DNA from: CALCCV01 sp964388665
GTDB taxonomy: Bacteria; Bdellovibrionota; Bdellovibrionia; Bdellovibrionales; Bdellovibrionaceae
Direction of reading: 5' to 3'
Assembly (NCBI GenBank): GCA_964388665.1
Contig: CAYMBJ010000001.1
Location: forward strand, 1 to 64,000
DNA: 64,000 nt
Shown: positions 9,301 to 17,238 of the stretch, piece by piece
Layout: the number at the start of each line of letters is the position of its first letter
Position numbering within the stretch: position 1 is the stretch's first letter
Notes under the pieces: generated by a model
Seen by the model: only the letters and a program-made list of their open reading frames with translations
Database searches by the model: none
Told to the model about the DNA's origin: nothing
Position numbers and translations under genes: made by a program

Positions 9301-9542
9301 GGAGAGGCCCCCTCATAGGTGACCGATACAGAAACTTGTGGCAAGTCTACATCGGGCAGCTGTGAAACTCCCAAACGATCAAAGGAGAGGCCACCAAAAA
9401 GCAATATCGCAGCCAAGATCATCCAGGTCATCACAGGATTGCGAATAGAAATGTCCGCCAGCGAGTTGGAGTTTTTTAAAAGCTTCTCTTCGTCAAAATC
9501 TTTGGCGGCTTTTTCACCCTTAATATTTTTATCATCATTCAT
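6399..9542 (-). CDS. RND (HAE1-type) efflux transporter, inner membrane
   Basis: A 1047-residue AcrB/HAE1-family proton-driven exporter. Visible hallmarks are the N-terminal helix (MTWMILAAILLFGGLSFDRLG), the 'SVEGVRSMSSTARAG' porter region, TM4 with the adjacent acidic pair of the proton relay (GIVVDDAIMVLENI), and TM10 with the conserved lysine (MGIVKKNSILLLEFAN). It overlaps the 3' end of the upstream TolC-like gene by 8 bp, so the two are cotranscribed. A periplasmic adaptor (HlyD/AcrA-type) gene, normally part of such operons, is not present next to them. The substrate cannot be read from sequence; a drug, lipid or organic compound pump is typical of the family. Confidence 0.93.
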   Translation of the reverse strand: MNDDKNIKGEKAAKDFDEEKLLKNSNSLADISIRNPVMTWMILAAILLFGGLSFDRLGVSQLPDVDLPQVSVSVTYEGASPEVIESTVIDPIENALISVEGVRSMSSTARAGRASISLEFGINKDINEVMLEINSKIFQAQRGLPAGVDTPVVSKTNPEDQPIMWLAVKAPNMKLKEMITYMRDQVQDKFLTVEGVSDIILGGYVDPALRVWLSINQLSQYSLTVQDVISTIKSESSELPVGKLDIGEKSWSVRTLGEISTASELEKLLIQRRGGTISYVPIPLGKVVKAEDDLEDVVRMIRVDGQPAMGIGIRKQRGSNAVAVAKAVKARLAEVQKSLPAGMEMAVNFDSTTYIEESVNELKFHLVLAALLTAFVCFLFFGTITSTFNVILAIPVSIMGTFFIFDQLDFTLNTFTLLGLTLAIGIVVDDAIMVLENIMRHKGMGKSRKLAARDGTKEITFAAIAATLAIVAIFLPVAFMDGIIGKYLLQFGVTISVAVLFSLFEAVTLAPMRSAQILADKTPTHFVYRGVEAGLAKLQKFYLSTLAIAIRFKWSVILLSTAMFVASLFLFPKLRKEMVPPQDQSRFMIRVTTPEGSSLQYTDGIAQKLEAIIRAMPEVKRVLISIGGWSGESTSAFGFITLQPKDTRRPVADLMEELREKSKAIKGARIIIQDPSLQSFGSRRSFPIDFNLKGPNLEVLGETANKMMEELETLGLGIDMDTNYRPESPEIHVVPNRKNANARGVSIADISETVRALIGGLAVGNVSVDGRRYDIRLRLRDEDLKHLERIKNIKIRNNRGELISLGDVADISETKSLQAIYREDRTRSIGINGNIVRGQSQQAVIDKIIEMGKSLPTGYSLSIGGSSKVFQESFGGIWFALILGLLVAYMILASQFNSYLDPVIILVALPFSFTGAIVALWGADLSVNIFSMIGILLLMGIVKKNSILLLEFANHKLAEGLSTIDSVLDAAAHRLRPILMTSFATIAAALPQAFGYGEGAETRQPMALAVVGGILLSTLMTFYVVPAFYVAFKREHKAPSNTATLTE

Positions 9543-10842
9543 AATTTAGCCAATCTTGACGCAGGGAATGGTCTTTCCAAAGTTGCAGCTGATAATCCTT
9601 TTGCGCAGTTAAATAGGAGCTATTGGCACTGATCACGGCGTTGAGACTTGTCAAAAGCTCCAAATGATTGATGAGCCCAAGGTTGTAGTCTCGCTTCAGG
9701 CTGGAATAGTTTTTTTCGGCAATGCTGACCGAGTCTTCAAAGATTTTTAATTTCTGTTGCATTGATTTGAGAGTTTTTTGAACCTGCTGCTTTTCTAAAG
9801 AGAAGTCAGTCGCGTACTTGGCTTTGAGATTTTGCAATTGCTGTTTCTGAAAATTCAGAATTTGATTCTGTCCCCCCTGCTGATAACCAGAGTAGAGTGA
9901 CCAAGTCAACTTTAAGCCGACGCCCCATTTGCTATTGTCGGCGGCGGTGCCATTTCGATGCGGATAGTATTCGCCAAAGGCGACCAAGTCTGGCCACTCA
10001 CTACGACCATTGGCCGCGCGAAGTTGATCATTCGCTTGAATCTGCAATTCGAGTGAGTCGGATTGGAGTGCGGTAGCCGCTGTTGCGGTCCCTGGGGCCA
10101 GATCTTGCTGCTGCCATTTTGCAAGCGACGTAATTTCACTCACTCCCGTGAGTTCGCTCATGTCTTGCAGGCAGAGCTCGTAATCATTGCTTTTTACAAG
10201 TAAGGAGGCCTTAAGAGAATTTTCTTGGCTTAAAAAGCTAAGCAGATCGGATTCACGGCTGCGGCCAATCGAGACTCGCTTGCGGAGAGTCTTGATCTGA
10301 GCCGCAATGGTATCTTCTTGGCGTTGCAAATTGGCGATTTCAAGTTGCATAAAATAACAAGTGGTGTAGCTGGTGGCGTATTTATTGAATTCCGTTTGGA
10401 GAGCCAAGGCATGTTGGATTTGCTGCGATTTTGCCGATGTGATCTTGGACTCATAGTAGGGTTTGTATTTTATATCGCTCATCAGATTTTTTGAGGCGAC
10501 AATTTTGGCTACAGTCGCCTGGTCAGTTGAAGATCTGCCGCTGCCAGAGGTGGCACTGCTAGAATTTGCGCCGCTTGCATCCACCTCAGTCCAACTGGCT
10601 TCGGCGCTCAAATCTGGAATATAGTAGGGCTCTGCAATTTTAGCCTCCTCCTGGGCAATCTTGTGGCTCAACTCAGAGTTGATCAAGGTTTCCGATTTCT
10701 TGACGAGCAAAGCAAATCCCTCACGAAACTCCAGCTTCGCAGCATGTCCCTGAGTGGGTGAGATGCAAAGAATGGCCATTGCAACAGTGAAAGCAATGAT
10801 CTGAGCGCAACTAGGTGAAGGAGATGGCGTGTGACCGGTCAT
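9535..10842 (-). CDS. TolC-family outer membrane efflux protein
   Basis: A 435-residue outer-membrane channel protein of the TolC/OEP family. An N-terminal signal peptide (CAQIIAFTVAMAILCISPTQGHA) supports the ATG at 10842; the frame is open further upstream but that part has no signal-like character. The protein shows the two related alpha-helical repeats of the family, with long coiled-coil segments (IANLQRQEDTIAAQIKTLRK and SLEKQQVQKTLKSMQQKLK) and beta-strand turns (WGVGLKLTWSLYSGYQQ). Its last codons overlap the start of the RND gene. It is the first gene of a two-gene pump operon and shares an intergenic region with the divergent lipoprotein gene at 11033. Confidence 0.88.
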   Translation of the reverse strand: MTGHTPSPSPSCAQIIAFTVAMAILCISPTQGHAAKLEFREGFALLVKKSETLINSELSHKIAQEEAKIAEPYYIPDLSAEASWTEVDASGANSSSATSGSGRSSTDQATVAKIVASKNLMSDIKYKPYYESKITSAKSQQIQHALALQTEFNKYATSYTTCYFMQLEIANLQRQEDTIAAQIKTLRKRVSIGRSRESDLLSFLSQENSLKASLLVKSNDYELCLQDMSELTGVSEITSLAKWQQQDLAPGTATAATALQSDSLELQIQANDQLRAANGRSEWPDLVAFGEYYPHRNGTAADNSKWGVGLKLTWSLYSGYQQGGQNQILNFQKQQLQNLKAKYATDFSLEKQQVQKTLKSMQQKLKIFEDSVSIAEKNYSSLKRDYNLGLINHLELLTSLNAVISANSSYLTAQKDYQLQLWKDHSLRQDWLNYE

Positions 10843-10901
10843 TGGCCGAAATTGTATGTCGGTTTTGTAAAACACATTAGTAAGAATGCTGTGCGAAACG
10901 C

Positions 10902-10918
10902 TGTCAAAATTTTTGACA
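10902..10918. promoter_or_regulatory. 17-nt palindrome in the divergent efflux/lipoprotein promoter region
   Basis: TGTCAAAA-T-TTTTGACA is a perfect inverted repeat with 8-bp arms in the 190-bp gap between the tolC-like gene and the lipoprotein gene. Each arm contains TTGACA or its complement, so a bound protein would cover -35-like hexamers on both strands. A TetR-type operator is a reasonable guess; no TetR gene is nearby. Confidence 0.45.
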
Positions 10919-11032
10919 CTATTTGTGATCTTTCTGTTTGTGAATACATCGAGAATAGTCCAAGGCCTGCACAACTCGACCTTTTGCTCGCGAATGTCTC
11001 GCAAACTTGCCATGCTGGTGCTGGAGGTAAGT

Positions 11033-13099
11033 ATGCTTAACAAAATATTTGCGGTATCAGCAACGATCGGGCTACTGGGGTTGGTGGTGTTCTCGAATGC
11101 GTGTTCCAAGGTGAATTTGGCAGATCAGATTCCTGATCCGGGAGGAGTCATCGAACCACCTCGAGAGTTGAAGGAAACTTCATACTTTAAGAGTTGCCAA
11201 GAGGTGCAGGATTATGTAGGCGCTCAGACCGAAATCAAAAGAGAAGGTGAAGCGGTGTATGCCGAGTGGCGAGCAAGCAATCCCGCCGCCATTGTACCAC
11301 TGGCAGCTGTGCAAAGCACCGTTCATCCAGCGTCGGGGCAACCAGACACTGTGGTTATGGGCGGAACTCAGGAGTCCTCTTCTATCAATGGCACCAATGT
11401 TCAGGAATTTGGTATTGAAGAAGACGATTTTGCAAAACACCTGGGTGGGCAGATTTATTTGGTTCGTGACAACAGTCTGTTGATGATCCAAGCAAAGGAC
11501 CACAAGATTCACCAAAGTATTGAATTGGTGAATCTGTTTGGTGCCCCCGCTGGAGAAAATTATGACGGATCTGAATATCAGAGCCGCGCCAGTGCCAAGA
11601 ATGTATCCTTGCTATTGTCAAAGGACGCCTTGGTGGTGATCCGGCGCGAGCCAAAGTCATACAACTGTTCAGTGGAGCCGCTGCCGAGTCCTATTGATCC
11701 ACCGATGCTTGCTTCCTCTATGTTTCTGCCGGATTATTGCGGTGCTAACAAATTTCAAATCGTCATTTTTAGGCGCGAGGTCTCTGGAGAGTTAACATCT
11801 CCCCACATCCAGACCTTTCAAGGGGAGCTAAAGCGAGCCCTGCTGCGGGGAACATCGCTACTTCTGGTGCACCAAGAGCCACTGTACTTGGCCAATTCGC
11901 GTCGTGTCGAAGCCAACCGGGGACGGATATACGGAGTTCCTTGTCATCAGATTTTGCGTCCCGACATTGAGGACTTTGATTTGGCTATGACCACTCTCAC
12001 ACGCATCAATATCACTATGCCCAAAGCCGTCGAACAATTGGCACAAGTTGGCGCCAGTGATTTGGTCTATGTAGGCCAAGAAAATGTCTATCTGATCAAA
12101 GAGAATTTTCCGTGGCATCATTTTTATGCCTCATTTGCGCCAACGGAGCAGCTTCCCTACGGAATGAGGATTCATCAGTATGCTTGGTCCGAAGATCAAG
12201 CTCTAAGGTTGACCGCGGCCGGGGCTGTGTCGGGAAAATCCCAGAGTGTTTGGAATTTTAAGGAGTATGATGGCGGTCAGAGCTTGGCACTGGCATATGA
12301 GTCCCGAGAGCGTGATGTTCACTTTGCCACTCTCACTCGTCAGGCGGGAGTTTTGTCTTCAGTGGGCCAGCCGCTTATGCTCGCTCGAAATGAAAATATT
12401 AAATCTGTGCGGTTTCATAAAGACATGGCCTATGTTGTGACCTTTCGAAATCTAGATCCTCTGTTTGTAATCGACATGACAGATCGTCTGTCGCCGCAGC
12501 TCCAGGGCGAGTTGAAAATTCCAGGATTTTCGGCCTATATGCACAGCCTCGCCGGTGATCGCCTTTTGGGTATTGGCTTTGCGCAAAATGGCTGGGGAGA
12601 TGAGGCCGGTAGAGGCGGCCTCCAGATCAGTCTATTTGATGTGGGTGAGCCGCAAACTCCCTTGGTCGAAAAGCAAATTTCCATTGGTCAGGCAGGAAGC
12701 TCCGTCGCTGTGGCTTCAGATCCTCGAGGATTTTTTCTAGCTCAAGATCACAGTTTCTTTGGTTTGGAGATGAAGATCCGTCCCTATGATTCCGACTATC
12801 TCCAGACTGCGCGCGAAGACATTACGGGCTTACAGCTGCGCGCCACCAAAGATCTTGCATTCATTGGTCAGATCACCCATGTGACGAGTCCCGAAAAAGA
12901 GTGTCGAGTTGCGATAAAGCAAGAGATGAGCAGAAGAGGCCTGTCAGACGCCCAACGGCTGTTTGAAATCAATGGTGAGCTCGTGAGCATCTCAGACTGG
13001 GAGCTACGCTTTCATCGCTTTGATGGCGTCAAATTATTGGAGACGGCTCGCTTGAGCACTGGAGAGTTTGCCAATGAGATTTGCGCGTTGTCGTATTGA
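11033..13099 (+). CDS. Secreted beta-propeller domain lipoprotein
   Basis: A 688-residue lipoprotein with a PF09826/COG4880-like beta-propeller ('secreted protein with C-terminal beta-propeller'). The start at 11033 has an ideal GGAGG 5-6 nt upstream and opens a signal peptide ending in SNAC, the probable lipidated Cys. The characteristic entry segment GTNVQEFGIEEDDFAKHLGGQIYLVRDNSLLMI is partly visible (family form 'TNvQv.GVDEaDivKtDGeyiYv'), here with IEEDDFAKH. Repeated blades follow up to the C-terminus. It acts at the periplasmic face or outside the cell; the molecular function of this family is unknown. The stop codon lies inside a 32-nt palindrome belonging to the element at 13088-13294. 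Confidence 0.82.
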   Translation: MLNKIFAVSATIGLLGLVVFSNACSKVNLADQIPDPGGVIEPPRELKETSYFKSCQEVQDYVGAQTEIKREGEAVYAEWRASNPAAIVPLAAVQSTVHPASGQPDTVVMGGTQESSSINGTNVQEFGIEEDDFAKHLGGQIYLVRDNSLLMIQAKDHKIHQSIELVNLFGAPAGENYDGSEYQSRASAKNVSLLLSKDALVVIRREPKSYNCSVEPLPSPIDPPMLASSMFLPDYCGANKFQIVIFRREVSGELTSPHIQTFQGELKRALLRGTSLLLVHQEPLYLANSRRVEANRGRIYGVPCHQILRPDIEDFDLAMTTLTRINITMPKAVEQLAQVGASDLVYVGQENVYLIKENFPWHHFYASFAPTEQLPYGMRIHQYAWSEDQALRLTAAGAVSGKSQSVWNFKEYDGGQSLALAYESRERDVHFATLTRQAGVLSSVGQPLMLARNENIKSVRFHKDMAYVVTFRNLDPLFVIDMTDRLSPQLQGELKIPGFSAYMHSLAGDRLLGIGFAQNGWGDEAGRGGLQISLFDVGEPQTPLVEKQISIGQAGSSVAVASDPRGFFLAQDHSFFGLEMKIRPYDSDYLQTAREDITGLQLRATKDLAFIGQITHVTSPEKECRVAIKQEMSRRGLSDAQRLFEINGELVSISDWELRFHRFDGVKLLETARLSTGEFANEICALSY

Positions 13100-13119
13100 G
13101 GCTAGCCTCAATACGACAA
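13088..13119. repeat. 32-nt perfect palindrome over the stop codon
   Basis: TTGTCGTATTGAGGC (13088-13102), TA, then the exact complement GCCTCAATACGACAA (13105-13119). The left arm includes the TGA stop of the lipoprotein gene. It can act as a hairpin terminator, with a short T-run (TTTTT at 13123-13127) after it. The arm sequence recurs at 13280-13294. Confidence 0.75.
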
Positions 13120-13294
13120 TAATTTTTGGTCATAATCGCTAAAACTCGCGCCAGCAGGCCCAATCCGGCAACGTCCTCTCTTTTGCCAACCTCACCTTAG
13201 GGGGAACTAAGCCTTCGGCTGGCAAAAGCTGTGGGCGCCGCCGCCTTGGGCCTGCTGGCGCGTTCTGCCTCAAAAACTATTGTCGTATTGAGGC
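13105..13294. mobile_element. 190-bp element with terminal inverted repeats (MITE-like)
   Basis: Bounded by GCCTCAATACGACAATA (13105-13121) and its exact complement TATTGTCGTATTGAGGC (13278-13294), 17-bp terminal inverted repeats. Inside are a second perfect 17-bp inverted pair, CGCGCCAGCAGGCCCAA (13147-13163) and TTGGGCCTGCTGGCGCG (13246-13262), and a third pair TTTTGCCA/TGGCAAAA (13181-13188, 13220-13227). The whole element is therefore a nested foldback with no coding capacity. It could be a miniature inverted-repeat transposable element or a structured RNA. No target-site duplication is evident. Confidence 0.65.
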
Positions 13295-13321
13295 TGGTTG
13301 GTGCCGTTGGTTGCGAAAAAT

Positions 13322-13353
13322 GACTATCGTATTTTGACGTATTTGAGATAGTC
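13322..13353. promoter_or_regulatory. Inverted repeat upstream of the TIGR02147 gene
   Basis: GACTATC (13322-13328) and GATAGTC (13347-13353) form a 7-bp inverted repeat with an 18-bp spacer, 28 nt before the ATG at 13382. It may be an operator for the downstream regulator or a leader hairpin; position is the only support. Confidence 0.3.
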
Positions 13354-13381
13354 TTTTGGGTGAGAGCGAGGAAATTGTTAG

Positions 13382-14221
13382 ATGAGTGGCAAACCAGATC
13401 TATTTGCATACATTGACTACCGGCTTTATCTAAAAGATCTTTACGCGCATCTCAAGGCGACCACGCGACACTTTTCCTATCGCTACTTTTCTGAAAAAGC
13501 AGGTTTTCAATCGCCCAACTATTTAAAGTTGGTGATGGAGGGGAAGCGCAATCTCACCACTGAAAGCGAAGCTCAGTTTGCGAAAGCCTTAAAGTTTTCG
13601 AAAGAGGAGTTGCGGCACTTTAAGAACATTGTCGGCTACGCTCAAGCGCAAGATCAGGAAGAGAAAACACAGTTTGCAGAGAAAATACTGCAGTCACAAA
13701 AGTACCAAAAGTTTCATCCGCTTGCGGCCATTCAGTATGAATTCTATCGCTCCTGGCTGCACGTGGCGGTGCGCGAACTTGCACACCAAGCAGACTTTCA
13801 AGCTGATCCAGAGTGGATATCTGCACGACTCGCTTTTGCCATGCCTCAAGAGGAAATTGTTGCCAGCATTAAACTGCTCCTTGAATTGGGGCTCTTGAGT
13901 GAAGTGGATCACCGCCTAGTGCCCGCACATGCCACGGTCACCACCCAAGGTGAAATGGTAAAGACGGCCGTGATTGGCTTTCACAAAGAAATGATGGAGT
14001 TGGCAACGAGATCACTCACCGAAACTCCACGAGATCAACGAGAGATCTCGGCAGTCACGGTGGCGGTCTCAGAGCAAAGGTTTGCAGAAATCAAAGAGAT
14101 GATCCACGAAATGCGGAAAAAGATTTTGGCGATGGCGACAGAGGATCTCGATCCTGAGCGTGTCGTGCAGATCAATTTTCAGGTCTTTCCTTTGTCGAAA
14201 GCAATCAAAACTGATAGATAA
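13382..14221 (+). CDS. TIGR02147 (DUF4423) family protein, putative regulator
   Basis: A 279-residue protein whose N-terminus (KPDLFAYIDYRLYLKDLYAHLK, then FSYRYFSEKAGFQSPNYLKLVMEGKRNLT) is the signature of the TIGR02147 family: a HTH-like domain of about 65 residues followed by a DUF4423 helical domain. The family is common in Bdellovibrio relatives and Fibrobacter and is thought to be transcriptional or post-transcriptional regulators; no target is known from sequence. The start ATG is preceded by AAATTGTTAG without a clear Shine-Dalgarno. It stands alone: an inverted-repeat element precedes it and a CAGGCTCC repeat separates it from the convergent astacin gene. Confidence 0.85.
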   Translation: MSGKPDLFAYIDYRLYLKDLYAHLKATTRHFSYRYFSEKAGFQSPNYLKLVMEGKRNLTTESEAQFAKALKFSKEELRHFKNIVGYAQAQDQEEKTQFAEKILQSQKYQKFHPLAAIQYEFYRSWLHVAVRELAHQADFQADPEWISARLAFAMPQEEIVASIKLLLELGLLSEVDHRLVPAHATVTTQGEMVKTAVIGFHKEMMELATRSLTETPRDQREISAVTVAVSEQRFAEIKEMIHEMRKKILAMATEDLDPERVVQINFQVFPLSKAIKTDR

Positions 14222-14233
14222 TTGTGGTCCCTT

Positions 14234-14270
14234 GAGGAGCCTGTCTCTGCGTTTTTCAGGAGCCTGCTAA
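14234..14270. repeat. CAGGCTCC repeat, short form (copy R2)
   Basis: GAGGAGCCTGTCTCTGCG followed by TTTTTCAGGAGCCTGCTAA; the complement reads as two CAGGCTCC units separated by about 20 nt. It fills the 53-bp gap between two convergent genes, with one stop at 14221 and the other at 14275. Confidence 0.8.
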
Positions 14271-14274
14271 TAGT

Positions 14275-15324
14275 TTAGCGATCGCCGTAGACTTTTTTCA
14301 AGCGCAGTCGATCAGCATCGCTAAGCGTGAGGCCCGGAGAGATGCTCTCTGTGTTGTTGATTGGGGTCATGGTCATCTTGGCATTTTTCGATAATATATA
14401 GGGCGAATAAATCATCAGTGAGTTAAAATCAAATGGCGCCGCCATGGAAACTTTCATCAAGCGCTCTGGCAGCAGTTCGAAGTTAAAAACAAAATCCTCT
14501 TCAATGTTGTCCCACAGAACATTTATGTACTTATCTCGGTCCATGCGATTTTGCTCGTGCACGAAACCCAAGGCATGCAGTATTTCGTGTGCCACCTCTT
14601 TGGCGCTGCACTCCCCAGAGAGCCAGATGGGTTGTTTGCCGCCAATTCTGCCCACATAGGATTTGCATGCGTGCGTGCCAACCTCAAAAACGATGGCATC
14701 TTCTTGGTCGGTCCACGGGATAAATTTGATCGGAGTGTTCACAAACAGCTCAAAGGCATCATAGATCCGCTGTGGGTTTGGCACATTGTCTGAAATATAA
14801 AACGGAATGCGCGTATCTATCCAAAGCTGCATATCAGGAACCTTGACGTATCCCGAAGGGTCGTCATTTCCCACAGGAACGCCGACCACCATATCGCCGT
14901 GAATTACGGCCAGACCATCTTCGAGCACGTATTTGGTATTTTCAACCGGAGATTTTCTCGCAGCGGCGCGCAGGTCTTGCTTGGACTCAGGCGGTGGGAG
15001 TGCCACCATTGGCAAAATCGAAGGCGGTTTTTGCTCGACATCGGTCTGATTCATGGCTGTCGAAACTTTTTTCTTGTGAGGTTTTGTGAAGTCGCGTTTG
15101 GGCGAAAGTTGCATCTCCTGAGCCGAAGAGTCGGCTGCAGCGTATTCTTTTTGCAGCTCAACACGGGGACCTGCAGGCTTTTTTTCTTTTGTGCTCAGCC
15201 ATAGGCCAAGCACAAGCAGAACAAATCCGCACATGGCAAGGGCTCGCAAAGAAAATCTGCCTGACAATGGCCTGCCATCAGGGTGATGTGAGTCTTTTGA
15301 ATTCTGGTTTCTATTCGAGCTCAT
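14275..15324 (-). CDS. Astacin-like (M12A) zinc metalloprotease, membrane-anchored
   Basis: A 349-residue protein with a cytoplasmic tail of about 24 residues, one membrane segment (residues 25-43, LRALAMCGFVLLVLGLWLS), a Pro/Lys-rich linker to about residue 150 and a C-terminal peptidase domain. The zinc motif HEILHALGFVHE is at 246-257, matching HExxHxxGxxH, and a Met-turn SLMIY is at 302-306 (family SxMHY, here with Ile for His). The domain begins with the typical 'LWIDTRIPFYIS' strand. It would act in the periplasm or outside, cleaving proteins. An astacin in a probable predator fits digestion of prey protein, which is an inference. Confidence 0.88.
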   Translation of the reverse strand: MSSNRNQNSKDSHHPDGRPLSGRFSLRALAMCGFVLLVLGLWLSTKEKKPAGPRVELQKEYAAADSSAQEMQLSPKRDFTKPHKKKVSTAMNQTDVEQKPPSILPMVALPPPESKQDLRAAARKSPVENTKYVLEDGLAVIHGDMVVGVPVGNDDPSGYVKVPDMQLWIDTRIPFYISDNVPNPQRIYDAFELFVNTPIKFIPWTDQEDAIVFEVGTHACKSYVGRIGGKQPIWLSGECSAKEVAHEILHALGFVHEQNRMDRDKYINVLWDNIEEDFVFNFELLPERLMKVSMAAPFDFNSLMIYSPYILSKNAKMTMTPINNTESISPGLTLSDADRLRLKKVYGDR

Positions 15325-15416
15325 TCAGCTAAGACTCTAATTGAGCCTGCCCTGAGAAGGCAAGCTGGGAACGCGCGAAGATTCTGCCAACCCCGAGCGT
15401 TCTCTTTTTAGCGAAT

Positions 15417-16079
15417 TTAAAATGTGGCTGCGAGTGCAGCTTCAAAGCCACTGGTGCGCAATTGATACTGACCAAAGACAGGTTGATCGGTCGCTGAGTT
15501 TTGCGAAATCAAGGGGCGACCTTTGATGTCGGTGCTCGTGTATCCCAAATCAATGGCAACGAAGGGATTGATTTGAATGCCAAAGCTGGCTTGCGCGCCT
15601 GTGCCAACGTCGAGTTGCTTCATGATTTCGCCACTTGTGAACTTGGCCGCGTGAACGCCAGCCTTGAAATTGAAAGTCGAAGTCAGCGCAAAGGCAAGCC
15701 CAACATCGGCTCTGCCCAGATCGCTCTTTTCGCCACCGCTCTTCATTTGGATCAAGGCAAGATTGCTGGTCCAGCCGATGCTCATTATTGGCAAATAGGC
15801 ATAGCCGATGGCAAGCCCAAGAGCATCTTCGATTTTGCCATCTATAATCTGTGCATTCAATGTGTCTCCGGCAATAACAAAGCTTCCGCTGGCATTGAGT
15901 TCGGGGCGAATCACTGAAATGCGAAATCCCTTTGTGGCGGGGGCACGACTTGCCGACGAAGATGCAGTAGAGCTCCCAGGATTGAAACCTAGATTTTGCG
16001 CCTGAGTCCATTCGCCAATTGAAAGAACCAGTGCTACGGCCAAGATGAAAAGGGAAACTGATCTGTGGTTTGAGTTCAT
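15417..16079 (-). CDS. Small outer-membrane beta-barrel-like protein
   Basis: A 220-residue exported protein with a clear signal peptide (SLFILAVALVLSIGEWTQA then QNLG), translated from an ATG with GGAGG 8 nt upstream. The mature chain alternates hydrophobic and polar residues in strand-like blocks (LGLAIGYAYLPIMSIGWTSNLALIQMK, FALTSTFNFKAGVHAAKFTS) and ends in a terminal Phe (ALAATF), the usual outer-membrane barrel signature. No family name was recognised. It lies between the astacin gene and a divergent barrel-like gene. Confidence 0.7.
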   Translation of the reverse strand: MNSNHRSVSLFILAVALVLSIGEWTQAQNLGFNPGSSTASSSASRAPATKGFRISVIRPELNASGSFVIAGDTLNAQIIDGKIEDALGLAIGYAYLPIMSIGWTSNLALIQMKSGGEKSDLGRADVGLAFALTSTFNFKAGVHAAKFTSGEIMKQLDVGTGAQASFGIQINPFVAIDLGYTSTDIKGRPLISQNSATDQPVFGQYQLRTSGFEAALAATF

Positions 16080-16275
16080 TTGTACGCCTCCATAAATTTT
16101 TGGTCCATTCGCCTAGGTCAGACCCAGATATGATTTTAGCGCTAACATCTAGAATGTCATAGTCTGGCAGGACCTATTTTGTGCGTGGCGTGAGTATCTG
16201 CGCAAGATTTTGGAGTCGAGTCTGAGCTCATAGATCTCAGCTTTTTTGATATTTAGTGATAACCTTTTAGCTAGA

Positions 16276-17238
16276 ATGAGGCCCTCAACATATTCGAACA
16301 TTATAGTGAGTGTGCTGGTGGGCATTTTTGCTCTGCCGGCTGCGGCCTTTGAGGCTTGTAATCTTATGCACGGGGCCTGTTGGGACAGTGGACCTCGCAA
16401 CACATCGCCAGCATATCCCAATCGCTCAAGCTCTTTGAAGATCAATCCCTCATCGGTTCCCTTAGAGGAGAGTTTTGGAATTGAAGGAATTCGGTATCAT
16501 GAGTATTGGGATTTGGCGATTGTCAAAGGCCTGGGGCGAGTCGGAGCGGCGATTTCGCCTTCCAACGGTGAGGAGTCTTTTTTTGGGGGTGCTGGGCTGG
16601 AGGGTTCTTCGGAGTTTTTGAGTCGAAACCTTGAAAATCGCAAGTACCAGTCGCAGAAGTATGCGCTGGCGACTGCGTTTGGTCTCTATGACAATAAAAA
16701 GAGCGGTTTGGGTCGTGTGCAACTCAACCTGGGTGTGATCGGAAAGTACAATAAATTTTCAAGAAATACCTTTCCAGGTGCCGGCTTTTCGGGAGTGTTA
16801 GGGCCGATGACCTTTGGCTATGCGCAAGCGCAGGACGGCACTGTGGTGGACTACCAACTTTTGCCTGAGCTCTATTGGCCATCGCTGGAGACGCGCTTTC
16901 GCCAGGACACATATTCGGTCGGAGTCTTTTTGAACAGTTTGGCGGTGGACTATTCAAGAATGGAGATCATTTTTGAAGACCAGCGACCACCGATTTCGAT
17001 CACTCTTCTGACAGCAAGCCTGTTGATGAAACGTTGGATCTTTACCTTGGCAAAACGTTCGGAGGACTCTGAGCGCCCTGAATTCGACTATGTCACGCGC
17101 GACTTGGACTACGTTAAGCAAAAGTATGATCTCTTTGGCGGGATGCAATTTGCTGCCACCAAATATTTGATGATCGGTGGCTACTACAACTATTATCTTC
17201 TCAGCGAATTCACACTCGGCCTCACCCTCTTTTTTTAG
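16276..17238 (+). CDS. Predicted outer-membrane beta-barrel protein
   Basis: A 320-residue exported protein. I choose the ATG at 16276 because it opens a good signal peptide (STYSNIIVSVLVGIFALPAAA, cleavage before FEA); the frame extends to a TTG at 16246. Repeated amphipathic strands, abundant Tyr/Phe/Gly and the C-terminal LTLFF ending point to an outer-membrane barrel. Two Cys lie just after the cleavage site. Function unknown. No strong ribosome binding site was seen. Confidence 0.65.
   Translation: MRPSTYSNIIVSVLVGIFALPAAAFEACNLMHGACWDSGPRNTSPAYPNRSSSLKINPSSVPLEESFGIEGIRYHEYWDLAIVKGLGRVGAAISPSNGEESFFGGAGLEGSSEFLSRNLENRKYQSQKYALATAFGLYDNKKSGLGRVQLNLGVIGKYNKFSRNTFPGAGFSGVLGPMTFGYAQAQDGTVVDYQLLPELYWPSLETRFRQDTYSVGVFLNSLAVDYSRMEIIFEDQRPPISITLLTASLLMKRWIFTLAKRSEDSERPEFDYVTRDLDYVKQKYDLFGGMQFAATKYLMIGGYYNYYLLSEFTLGLTLFF

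Noticed and set aside
10886..11032. Longer lipoprotein starting at 10886
   Set aside because: A GGAGG site and lipoprotein signal sit at 11033, and the extra codons overlap the divergent promoter palindrome.
9500..11109. Longer TolC-like protein starting at 11109
   Set aside because: The first 89 codons show no signal character and overlap the divergent lipoprotein; a proper signal peptide starts at 10842.
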